From Burkholderiales bacterium (GTDB lineage: Bacteria; Pseudomonadota; Gammaproteobacteria; Burkholderiales; Casimicrobiaceae), in assembly GCA_020853025.1 (NCBI GenBank), contig JADYZP010000063.1, positions 62,001 to 126,000 on the forward strand: a stretch of DNA of 64,000 bases. Reading direction: 5' to 3'. The position numbers were made by a program, and so were the translations under genes. Every line of letters starts with the position of its first letter. The first letter of the stretch is position 1. Below are positions 7,925-15,784 of the stretch, piece by piece. Below the pieces are notes generated by a model that worked only from the letters and a program-made list of their open reading frames with translations, searched no databases and had not been told where the DNA came from.

Positions 7925-10057
7925 CTAGCGAATCAATCCTGCACCACGCGCCCACTGATACTTCGCACCGAGGACCATGACGGGCATTTCGGTCGAATAC
8001 GGGTACGCCGGGATGCCGTGGGCAAACAGGTACTCGGCGGCCTCCTCGACCTCCACGTCGCCCGCCAACGATGCGACGATCGGCTTCTCGATGCCCTTGG
8101 CCTTGAACTCGGCGACGACTTCGGCGACCAGTTTCGCAAACACCATCGGCGGCGTCACAATCGTATGCCAGTAGCCCAGGATTAGCGAGTGAATACGCGG
8201 ATCCTCGAGCCCCAGGCGGATCGTGTTCTGGTAGGTCTTCGGCGGCTCGCCGCCGGTGATGTCGACCGGATTGCCGGCAGCGCCGAAGGGCGGGATGAAT
8301 TTGCGAAACGCCGCGTCGAGGTCCGCGGGCATCGCCATCAGCTTCAGGTCATTGTCGACGCAGGCGTCGGAGAGCAGGACGCCGGAGCCGCCGGCGCCGG
8401 TGATGATGACGACGTTTTCGCCTTTGGGTGTGGGCAGCACGGGAATCGCCCGTGCGTATTCGAGCAGGTCGCGCAGCGCCTTGGCGCGGATGACGCCCGA
8501 TTGCCGGAGGACGTCGTCGTAGATCTTGTCGTTGCCGGCGAGCGCGCCGGTGTGCGAGCTGGCGGCGCGCGCGCCCATGCTGGTGCGGCCGGCCTTCAGC
8601 ACGACCACCGGCTTTTTCTTCGACACGCGCTTGGCGACCTCGGCGAAGGCGCGGCCATCCTTCAAGTCCTCGCAGTGCTGCGCGATGATCGACGTGTTGT
8701 CGTCCTGCTCGAAGAAGGTGAGCAGATCGTCCTCGTCGATGTCCGACTTGTTGCCCAGGCCGACGATCGCCGACACCCCCATCTTCGCCGAGCGCGAGAA
8801 ACCGATGATCGCCATGCCGATGCCGCCCGACTGCGACGACAGCGCCGCATGACCCTTGACGTCGTAGGCGGTGCAGAACGTCGCGCAGAGATTCTTCCAC
8901 GTGTAGTAGAAGCCGTAGATGTTGGGGCCCATCAGGCGCACGCCGTACTTGTGCCCGATCTCCTGGAGTTCCTTCTGGCCCTCGACGTTGCCGGTCTCGG
9001 CGAAACCGGAGGGGATCAGCACCGCGCCCGGGATCTTCTTCTCGCCGACCTCGATCAACGCCTGCGCGACGAACTTGGCGGGGATCGCGAAGACGGCGAC
9101 ATCGATGTCTTTCGGAACATCCTTGACGCTCTTGTACGCCTTCAATCCCATGATCTCGTCGGCCGACGGGTTGATCGGGTAGATCTTGCCCTGGTAGCCG
9201 CCGTTGATCAGGTTTTTCATCACCGAGTTGCCGATCTTGCCGGTCTCGCTCGACGCGCCGATCACCGCGACGGCGTCCGGCTTCATGATCCGGTTCATGT
9301 CGCGCACGATGTCGTCGTGCTTCGGCCGGAACCGTGCAGGCGCGGGGCTCCAGTCGACGACGATGCGCACGTCGGCCGCGATGGCATCCTTCGCCGTCGC
9401 GAAGACGGGGTTCAAATCCAATTCGCTGATCTCGGGAAAATCGGCGACGAGCTGCGACACGTTCCCGATCAGCGTGGCGAGCGCGTCGCGATCGACCGGC
9501 TCGGCGCCGCGCACGCCCTTGAGCATCTCCGCCGCGGCGATGCCGTCCAGCATCGACAGCGCGTCGTCGCGCGTCGCCGGCGCCAGCCGGAAGGTGATGT
9601 CCTTCATCACCTCGACCAGCACGCCGCCCAGTCCGAAGGCGACGAGCTTGCCGAACGAAGGGTCGGTGACCGCGCCGACGATGACTTCCTGGCCGCCGCT
9701 CAGCATCTGCTGCACCTGGACGCCGAGCAGATTCGCCTTCGCGTCGTAGTTCTTCGCGTTGGCCATGATGGTCGCGAAGCCACGCTCGGCCTCGTCCTTG
9801 CTCTTCACGCCGACCAGCACGCCGCCGGCCTCGGTCTTGTGCAGGATCTCCGGCGACACGATTTTCAGCACCACCGGGAAGCCCATGCCCGCGGCGAGGC
9901 TCGCCGCCTCCGCCGCCGACGTCGCCACGCCTTCCTTCGGCACCGGGATGGCGTAGGCGTCGCACACCTTCTTTCCCTCGGGCGCGGTCAGCGACAAGCG
10001 CCCGGCCGCCTTCACCGCGTCGAGGATTTTTCGTACTTCGGTCTTGTTGTGCGCCAT
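7925..10057 (-). CDS. ADP-forming acetyl-CoA synthetase-like protein (ATP-grasp + CoA-binding)
   Basis: A 710-residue protein of the succinyl-CoA ligase superfamily, which interconverts acyl-CoA + ADP + Pi with acid + CoA + ATP. The N-terminal part (about 10-225) is an ATP-grasp domain with FPVVLKIVSPEILHKTEAGGV. Then comes a CoA-binding Rossmann domain beginning VAVIGASSETGKIGNSVMKN, and ligase domains with SSQSGGIGMA and ASSHTGALAGND; the His of SHTGALAG is the expected phosphohistidine. The beta-then-alpha domain order is the reverse of the archaeal enzymes. It lies 19 bases after frc, so it may act on oxalate, formate or formyl-CoA. Substrate not established. Confidence 0.85.
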   Translation of the reverse strand: MAHNKTEVRKILDAVKAAGRLSLTAPEGKKVCDAYAIPVPKEGVATSAAEAASLAAGMGFPVVLKIVSPEILHKTEAGGVLVGVKSKDEAERGFATIMANAKNYDAKANLLGVQVQQMLSGGQEVIVGAVTDPSFGKLVAFGLGGVLVEVMKDITFRLAPATRDDALSMLDGIAAAEMLKGVRGAEPVDRDALATLIGNVSQLVADFPEISELDLNPVFATAKDAIAADVRIVVDWSPAPARFRPKHDDIVRDMNRIMKPDAVAVIGASSETGKIGNSVMKNLINGGYQGKIYPINPSADEIMGLKAYKSVKDVPKDIDVAVFAIPAKFVAQALIEVGEKKIPGAVLIPSGFAETGNVEGQKELQEIGHKYGVRLMGPNIYGFYYTWKNLCATFCTAYDVKGHAALSSQSGGIGMAIIGFSRSAKMGVSAIVGLGNKSDIDEDDLLTFFEQDDNTSIIAQHCEDLKDGRAFAEVAKRVSKKKPVVVLKAGRTSMGARAASSHTGALAGNDKIYDDVLRQSGVIRAKALRDLLEYARAIPVLPTPKGENVVIITGAGGSGVLLSDACVDNDLKLMAMPADLDAAFRKFIPPFGAAGNPVDITGGEPPKTYQNTIRLGLEDPRIHSLILGYWHTIVTPPMVFAKLVAEVVAEFKAKGIEKPIVASLAGDVEVEEAAEYLFAHGIPAYPYSTEMPVMVLGAKYQWARGAGLIR

Positions 10058-10076
10058 GTTTGATCCTCGTGGATGA

Positions 10077-11324
10077 CTAAATCGCGCCTGCGGTGCGCAG
10101 CGCTGCGATGTCGTCGCTGCCGTAACCCAGCTCGGCGAGCACTTCGTCGGTGTGTTCGCCGAGCAGCGGCGAGCGGGTGACTTCGGTCGGGCTGCCCGAC
10201 ATCTTGATCGGGTTACCGACCGTCAGGTACTTGCCGCGCTTCGGATGGTCGACCTCGACGACGGTACCGGTCGCGCGCAGCGACGGCTCCTCGGCAATCT
10301 CCTTCATCGACAGGATCGGTCCGCAGGGAATGTCGTGCTCGTTCAAGATGTCCATCGCCTCGAACTTGGTCTTGGTCTTGGTCCACTCCTCGATCTGGCC
10401 GAAGATTTCCATCAGGTGCGGCAGCCGTCCCTTCGGCGTTGCATAGCGCGGGTCGGTCAGCCACTCGGGACGGCCGATCACCTCGCAGATCTTTTTCCAC
10501 ACCGGCGCCTGGGTGATGAAGTAGATGTACGCGTTGGGATCGGTCTCCCAGCCCTTGCATTTCAGGATCCACCCCGGCTGGCCGCCACCGGACGCGTTGC
10601 CGGCGCGCGGCACCGCTTCCAGAAACTTGCCGTTCGGGTATTGCGGGTATTCATGCATGACGCCGGTGCGGTCGAGGCGCTGCTGGTCGCGCAGCTTGAC
10701 GCGGCACAGGTTCAACACGCCATCCTGCATCGCCGCCAGAACCTTTTGCCCGCGGCCGGTCGTGTTCCGCTGGTAGAGTGCCGCAACGATACCCAGCGCC
10801 AGATGCAAGCCGGTGCCCGAGTCGCCGATCTGCGCGCCGGTGACCAGCGGCGGGCCATCATCGAAGCCGGTCGTCGACGCCGCACCACCCGCACACTGCG
10901 CGACGTTCTCGTAGACCTTGCAATCCTCGTAGGGCCCGGGACCGAAGCCCTTGACCGAGGCGACGACCATTCGCGGGTTGAGTTGCTGGATGCGCTCCCA
11001 GGTGAAGCCCATGCGGTCGAGTGCGCCGGGCGCGAAATTCTCGACCAGCACGTCGCACTTCTTCACCAGCGCCTCGAGCACCTCCTTGCCCTTCGCGTGC
11101 TTGGCGTCGACGGTGATCGAGCGCTTGTTATGGTTCAGCATCGTGAAGTAGAGGCTGTCCACATCCGGGATGTCGCGCAACTGGCCGCGCGTGATGTCAC
11201 CTTCGCCGGCGCGCTCGACCTTGATCACGTCGGCACCCATCCAGGCCAGGAGTTGCGTGCACGTCGGCCCCGATTGCACGTGCGTGAAATCCAGGATGCG
11301 TACTCCGTCCAATGCCTTGCCCAT
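10077..11324 (-). CDS. frc: Formyl-CoA:oxalate CoA-transferase
   Basis: A class III CoA-transferase that moves CoA from formyl-CoA to oxalate, giving oxalyl-CoA and formate. At 415 residues it closely follows the Oxalobacter enzyme: [20 protein letters not shown] at the start, [31 protein letters not shown], and Asp168 in [10 protein letters not shown], equivalent to the catalytic Asp169. The glycine-rich lid [11 protein letters not shown] and [12 protein letters not shown] near the end are also present. It sits 18 bases downstream of oxc and 19 upstream of the acyl-CoA synthetase-like gene, so a single oxalate operon is likely. Confidence 0.97.
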   Translation of the reverse strand: MGKALDGVRILDFTHVQSGPTCTQLLAWMGADVIKVERAGEGDITRGQLRDIPDVDSLYFTMLNHNKRSITVDAKHAKGKEVLEALVKKCDVLVENFAPGALDRMGFTWERIQQLNPRMVVASVKGFGPGPYEDCKVYENVAQCAGGAASTTGFDDGPPLVTGAQIGDSGTGLHLALGIVAALYQRNTTGRGQKVLAAMQDGVLNLCRVKLRDQQRLDRTGVMHEYPQYPNGKFLEAVPRAGNASGGGQPGWILKCKGWETDPNAYIYFITQAPVWKKICEVIGRPEWLTDPRYATPKGRLPHLMEIFGQIEEWTKTKTKFEAMDILNEHDIPCGPILSMKEIAEEPSLRATGTVVEVDHPKRGKYLTVGNPIKMSGSPTEVTRSPLLGEHTDEVLAELGYGSDDIAALRTAGAI

Positions 11325-11342
11325 CAGATTCCCCTATGCAAA

Positions 11343-13142
11343 TCAGTGTTTCTTCGTTGCCGCCGGATTGAGACTCGTGATGCGTCCGCTCTCCGTACCC
11401 GCCTTTTCGTCGATGACGGCGTTGATCAGCGTCGGCTTGCGCGAGCGAATCGCTTCGTCCATCGCGGCGCGAAGCTCGGCCGGAGTCCTGGCGAGGACGC
11501 CGACGCCACCGAAGGCTTCCATAAGCTTCTCGTAGCGCGCACCCTTGACAAAGACCAGCGGTGACGGGTCGTCTCCTCCGCCGAAATTCACTTCATCGCC
11601 GCGGTAGACGCCGTTGTTGTTGAGGACCACCACGCACACCGGAAGGTCGTAGCGACAGATGGTCTCGACTTCCATGCCGGAGAAACCGAAGGCGCTGTCG
11701 CCTTCGACGGCGATCACCTGCTCGCCGCCGACCACGGCGGCGGCGATCGAGTAGCCCATGCCGATGCCCATGACGCCCCAGGTGCCGACGTCCAGCCGCT
11801 TGCGCGGCTTGTACATGTCGACGATGGCGCGCGTGTGGTCGAGCGCGTTCGCGCCTTCGTTGACGAGGAAGGCGTCCGGATTCGCCTTGACGATGTCGCG
11901 CACGACGTTCAGCGCGCTGTGGTAATTCATCGGCGTCGGGTTCTTCGCCAGCGACTCTGCCATCTTCGCGACGTTTCGGGTCTTGCGTTCGCGAATCGCG
12001 TCGAGCCATTCGGCCGGCGGCTTGGACCCGCTCGAAGCAAGCGCGCCGAGCATCGCCGCGACGCAGGAACCGATGTCACCGACCACCGGCGCATCGATGC
12101 GGACGTTGCTGTCCGCCTCCTGCGGTGAGATATCGATCTGGACGAACTTCTGGCCGCCCCAGGCCTTGGCGCTCTTGCCGCCCCAGGTCTTGCCCTTGCC
12201 CTGTGACAGCAGCCAGTTCAGGCGCGCGCCGATCAGCATCACGACGTCGGCTTCCGGCAACACGTACGAGCGCGCCGCGGATGCACACTGCTCGTGCGTG
12301 TCGGGCAGGAGACCCTTGGCCATCGACATCGGCAAATAGGGAATCCCGGTCTTCTCCACCAAGGTGCGGATATCCGCATCGGCCTGCGCGTACGCTGCGC
12401 CCTTGCCGAGAATGATCAACGGGCGCTTTGCACTCGCGAGCAGATCCAGCGCGCGCTGCACCGCGTCCGGTGCCGGAATCTGGCGGGGCGCGGGGTCGAC
12501 GACCTCGATCAGCGAATTCTTCCCGATTGCCGCATCGATCGACTGCGGGAAAAGTTTCGCCGGCAGGTCGAGGTAGACGCCGCCCGGACGACCGGAGACC
12601 GCGGCACGGATCGCCCGCGCGACACCGACGCCGATGTCCTCGGCGTGGAGGACGCGGAACGCGGCCTTGGCGTGCGGACGGGCGATGGCGAGTTGGTCCA
12701 TCTCTTCGTAATCGCCCTGCTGCAGGTCGACGATCTCGCGCTCACTCGATCCGCTGATGAGGATCATCGGAAAGCAATTGGTCGTGGCGTTGGCGAGCGC
12801 CGTCAGGCCGTTGAGAAAGCCGGGAGCGGACACCGTCAGGCAGATGCCCGGCTTGCCCGTCATGAAGCCGGCGATGGACGCGGCGTAGCCGGCGTTCTGC
12901 TCGTGACGGAAGGAAATCACCCGCAATCCCGCGCCCTGCATCTTCCGCGCGAGGTCGGTGATCGGGATGCCGGGCACCCCGAAGATCGTCTCGATGCCAT
13001 TCAACTTGAGTGCATCGATGACGAGTTGAAAGCCGTCGATTTCGTGCGTTTGTCGATCGGCCTCGGCAACGCTGCCGGTCTTGGGCGTCGCTGCGACGGC
13101 GCCGGTTGCGGCCTTGACCGCGACGCTGGCGGTTTCGTTCAT
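11343..13142 (-). CDS. oxc: Oxalyl-CoA decarboxylase
   Basis: Thiamine-diphosphate enzyme that decarboxylates oxalyl-CoA to formyl-CoA and CO2, closing the CoA cycle with Frc. It has 599 residues. The first 35 or so (rich in Ala, Val, Thr) are an extra N-terminal extension before the conserved [20 protein letters not shown]. Family marks are [15 protein letters not shown] (cofactor Glu region), [21 protein letters not shown], and the Mg-ThDP motif [20 protein letters not shown] ending in [11 protein letters not shown]. It is the first gene of the leftward operon; expression is probably controlled from the 233-base divergent region shared with the GntR gene. Confidence 0.96.
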   Translation of the reverse strand: MNETASVAVKAATGAVAATPKTGSVAEADRQTHEIDGFQLVIDALKLNGIETIFGVPGIPITDLARKMQGAGLRVISFRHEQNAGYAASIAGFMTGKPGICLTVSAPGFLNGLTALANATTNCFPMILISGSSEREIVDLQQGDYEEMDQLAIARPHAKAAFRVLHAEDIGVGVARAIRAAVSGRPGGVYLDLPAKLFPQSIDAAIGKNSLIEVVDPAPRQIPAPDAVQRALDLLASAKRPLIILGKGAAYAQADADIRTLVEKTGIPYLPMSMAKGLLPDTHEQCASAARSYVLPEADVVMLIGARLNWLLSQGKGKTWGGKSAKAWGGQKFVQIDISPQEADSNVRIDAPVVGDIGSCVAAMLGALASSGSKPPAEWLDAIRERKTRNVAKMAESLAKNPTPMNYHSALNVVRDIVKANPDAFLVNEGANALDHTRAIVDMYKPRKRLDVGTWGVMGIGMGYSIAAAVVGGEQVIAVEGDSAFGFSGMEVETICRYDLPVCVVVLNNNGVYRGDEVNFGGGDDPSPLVFVKGARYEKLMEAFGGVGVLARTPAELRAAMDEAIRSRKPTLINAVIDEKAGTESGRITSLNPAATKKH

Positions 13143-13270
13143 GGGATTTCTCCTCGAAGATCATCGACCGCGCGCCGGGCCCATAGAGACTTGCCCAAGC
13201 CTGCGCCGCAGCCTTTCGTTCGCCGTTGTTCGTGCCTCGATCTCGCTTGGCGATTCTTGATATTCGGCGT

Positions 13271-13299
13271 AACGTATGTGGTATATCAACAAAAGTCAA
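13271..13299 (-). promoter_or_regulatory. Putative oxc promoter with near-palindromic operator
   Basis: On the minus strand TTGACT (13299-13294) is followed after 17 bases by TACGTT (13276-13271), an acceptable -35/-10 pair with a weak -10. The spacer contains TGATATACCA (13288-13279), a 10-base inverted repeat with one mismatched pair. It resembles the short TNGTNNNACNA-like sites bound by GntR/FCD regulators, and the adjacent divergent gene encodes such a regulator. Binding here would block RNA polymerase. This is inference from one site. Confidence 0.45.
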
Positions 13300-13378
13300 C
13301 TTTTGATTCGACCGCTGATCGAGCCCAACCACCACAGCCCGAGAATCTCCTGCCATTGGCCCAAACGTCGCCGCCTTG

Positions 13379-14080
13379 ATGGACACCTCGACCTCGCTGG
13401 CGCTGCCGCCGCTGCAGCCCATAAGCGCCTCCTTGAGCCTGCGCGACCAGGCCTACGCGGCGCTGAAGCAGATGATCACCGACGCCGACATCTACGCGCG
13501 GCGTGAGGAGATTCGCCTGGACGAGCGGCAGCTGTCGCAGGCGCTGGGGGTCTCGCGCACGCCGATCCGCGAGGCGATGACGCTGCTCGAACAGGAAGGC
13601 TTCCTGCGCACCTTGCCCCGGCGCGGCATCTTCATCGTGCGCAAGACGAAGAAGCAGATCATCGAAATGATCGAGATGTGGGCGGCGCTGGAGAGCATGG
13701 CCGCGCGTCTTGCCACGCAGAACGCATCCGACGCCGACATCGTCGCGCTGCGCAAGATGTTCGACGATTTCCGGTCGACGACGCCGGCCGAGCACATCGA
13801 CGAATACTCGGATGCGAACATCGCCTTTCACCAGGCGATCATGCGCCTCTCCGGATCGCACCTGATGGGCAGGACCATCGACAACCTGTTCATCCACGTC
13901 CGCGCAATCCGCAGGCTGACGATTTCGCAGAGCGACCGCGCGGAGCGCTCGATCATCGATCACATGCGTATCATCGAGGCGCTGGAACACCGTGACACCG
14001 AGCTGGCCGAAAGGCTGGTGCGCCAGCATTCGCTCGACCTGGCCGCGTACGTCGACAAGCACTGCGATTTCCTGGACTGA
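13379..14080 (+). CDS. GntR-family transcriptional regulator, FCD type
   Basis: A 233-residue DNA-binding regulator. Residues about 20-85 form the winged helix-turn-helix, with LSQALGVSRTPIREAMTLLEQEGFLRTLPRRGIFI the classic GntR recognition region. Residues about 95-225 form an all-helical FCD effector domain with the usual metal ligands (D in SDANIAFHQAI, H residues in SIIDHMRII and VRQHSLDL). ATG 13379 was preferred to TTG 13376. It lies divergent from oxc and seven bases before fdhB, so it probably senses oxalate, formate or a CoA-linked intermediate and controls both arms. The effector is not deducible from sequence. Confidence 0.93.
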   Translation: MDTSTSLALPPLQPISASLSLRDQAYAALKQMITDADIYARREEIRLDERQLSQALGVSRTPIREAMTLLEQEGFLRTLPRRGIFIVRKTKKQIIEMIEMWAALESMAARLATQNASDADIVALRKMFDDFRSTTPAEHIDEYSDANIAFHQAIMRLSGSHLMGRTIDNLFIHVRAIRRLTISQSDRAERSIIDHMRIIEALEHRDTELAERLVRQHSLDLAAYVDKHCDFLD

Positions 14081-14086
14081 TACCCG

Positions 14087-15784
14087 ATGACCGACTCCGC
14101 CATCATCGACATTTCCGCACTGCGCGCGCGCCGCGGCGCGCGCAGCCGGCCGAAGGGCCGTGCGCTCGATCCGCAGGCCGCCGCGGAGATCGCGGCGCTG
14201 TTGGGCGACGCGCCGCGCCGGCGCGATCTGCTGGTCGAGCATCTGCACCGCATCCAGGATCGCTACGGCAGCCTGTCGGCCGCGCACCTGGTCGCGCTGG
14301 CGGCCGAGATGAAGCTCGCGATGACCGAGGTCTACGAGGTGGCGACCTTCTACCACCATTTCGACGTCGTTCGCGAAGGCGACGAGGCGCCACCCGCACT
14401 GACGGTGCGCGTGTGTTCGACGCTGTCGTGCCAGATGGCGGGCGGCGACGCGCTGCGCCGCGAACTCGAGGGCCTGCGCCTGCGCGGCGTGCGCGTGCTG
14501 GCCGCACCTTGCATCGGCCGCTGCGAGCACGCGCCCGCCGCCGTGGTCGGACGGCACACCGTCGACCGCGCGACCGCCGCGAAGATCGCGGAGGCGATCG
14601 AGGCCGGGAGCACCGAGGCGGTCGCCCCACGCTATCTCGATCTCGCCGGGTATCGCGATGCCGGCGGCTACCGGGTGCTGCGCGAATGCGTGGACGGTAC
14701 CCGCAGCGTCGACGCGGTAATCGCCGAAATGGAGCACTCGTCGTTGCGGGGCTTGGGCGGCGCCGGCTTTCCGGCCGGCCGCAAGTGGAAAATCGTCCGC
14801 GCCGAGCCTGCACCGCGACTCCTGGCAGTGAACATCGACGAAGGCGAACCGGGCACCTTCAAGGATCGTCATTATCTCGAGCGCGATCCGCACCGCTTTC
14901 TCGAAGGCATGCTGATCGCCGCGTGGGCGGTCGGGATCGACGAGATCTACGTCTACCTGCGCGACGAATACGCGTCGTGTCGCGCATTGCTGACCCGCGA
15001 GATCGCGGCGCTCGACGCCTACCCGCCCTGTCCGCTGCCGCGCATCCACCTGCGGCGCGGCGCGGGTGCGTACATCTGCGGCGAGGAGTCGGCGATGATC
15101 GAATCGATCGAAGGCAAGCGCGGCATGCCGCGGCTGCGCCCGCCCTACGTCGCGCAGGTCGGGCTCTTTGGCCGTCCGACGCTCGAGCACAACATGGAAA
15201 CACTGTACTGGGTGCGCGACATCCTCGAGCGTGGCGCCGCATGGTTCGCCGGCCAGGGTCGCAACGGACGCCGCGGCCTGCGCTCGTTCTCGGTGTCCGG
15301 GCGCGTGCGCCGTCCCGGCGTGCATCTGGCTCCCGCCGGCATCACCGTGCGCGAACTGATCGCCGAATACTGCGGCGGCATGGCCGACGGCCACGAGTTC
15401 TACGGCTACCTGCCCGGAGGCGCGTCGGGCGGCATCCTGCCGGCGTCGCTGGGCGACGTGCCACTCGATTTCGACACGCTGCAGCCGCACGGTTGCTTCA
15501 TCGGCTCGGCCGCCGTGATCGTGCTCTCGCAGCACGACCGTGCGCGCGACGCGGCGCGCAACATGATGGGGTTCTTCGCCGACGAATCCTGCGGCCAGTG
15601 CACGCCCTGCCGCGTCGGCACGCAGAAGGCGGCCGCGCTGATGCACGCGCCGCGCTGGGACCGCGCGTTGCTGTCGGAGTTGTCGCAGGCGATGGCAGAT
15701 GCGTCGATCTGCGGATTGGGGCAGGCGGCTCCGAACCCGATCAGTTGCGTCCTCAGGTATTTCCCGCAGGAGATCGATGCATGA
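14087..15784 (+). CDS. NAD-dependent formate dehydrogenase beta subunit (NuoE-NuoF fusion)
   Basis: Diaphorase subunit that passes electrons from the formate-oxidising subunit to NAD+. The first 170 residues are NuoE-like with a [2Fe-2S] site (VCSTLSCQMAG and APCIGRCEHAP). The rest is NuoF-like: the Gly-rich FMN/NAD region RGLGGAGFPAGRKW with NIDEGEPGTFKDRHYLERD, and [4Fe-4S] ligands in ESCGQCTPCRVGTQ. The 565-residue fused form is like the beta subunit of the two-subunit, often tungsten-dependent, FDH1 of methylotrophs, rather than the separate FdsG/FdsB subunits. Its stop overlaps the alpha start by four bases (ATGA). Confidence 0.93.
   Translation: MTDSAIIDISALRARRGARSRPKGRALDPQAAAEIAALLGDAPRRRDLLVEHLHRIQDRYGSLSAAHLVALAAEMKLAMTEVYEVATFYHHFDVVREGDEAPPALTVRVCSTLSCQMAGGDALRRELEGLRLRGVRVLAAPCIGRCEHAPAAVVGRHTVDRATAAKIAEAIEAGSTEAVAPRYLDLAGYRDAGGYRVLRECVDGTRSVDAVIAEMEHSSLRGLGGAGFPAGRKWKIVRAEPAPRLLAVNIDEGEPGTFKDRHYLERDPHRFLEGMLIAAWAVGIDEIYVYLRDEYASCRALLTREIAALDAYPPCPLPRIHLRRGAGAYICGEESAMIESIEGKRGMPRLRPPYVAQVGLFGRPTLEHNMETLYWVRDILERGAAWFAGQGRNGRRGLRSFSVSGRVRRPGVHLAPAGITVRELIAEYCGGMADGHEFYGYLPGGASGGILPASLGDVPLDFDTLQPHGCFIGSAAVIVLSQHDRARDAARNMMGFFADESCGQCTPCRVGTQKAAALMHAPRWDRALLSELSQAMADASICGLGQAAPNPISCVLRYFPQEIDA

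Noticed and set aside
8189-10063. Long open frame (over 600 codons) opposite the acyl-CoA synthetase-like gene
   Set aside because: Arg/Asp/His-rich translation without domains; it is the high-GC antisense shadow of a clearly recognisable gene.
14413-15780. Upstream extension of the formate dehydrogenase alpha frame
   Set aside because: It runs out of frame inside the beta gene; similarity begins at ATG 15781, which overlaps the beta stop.
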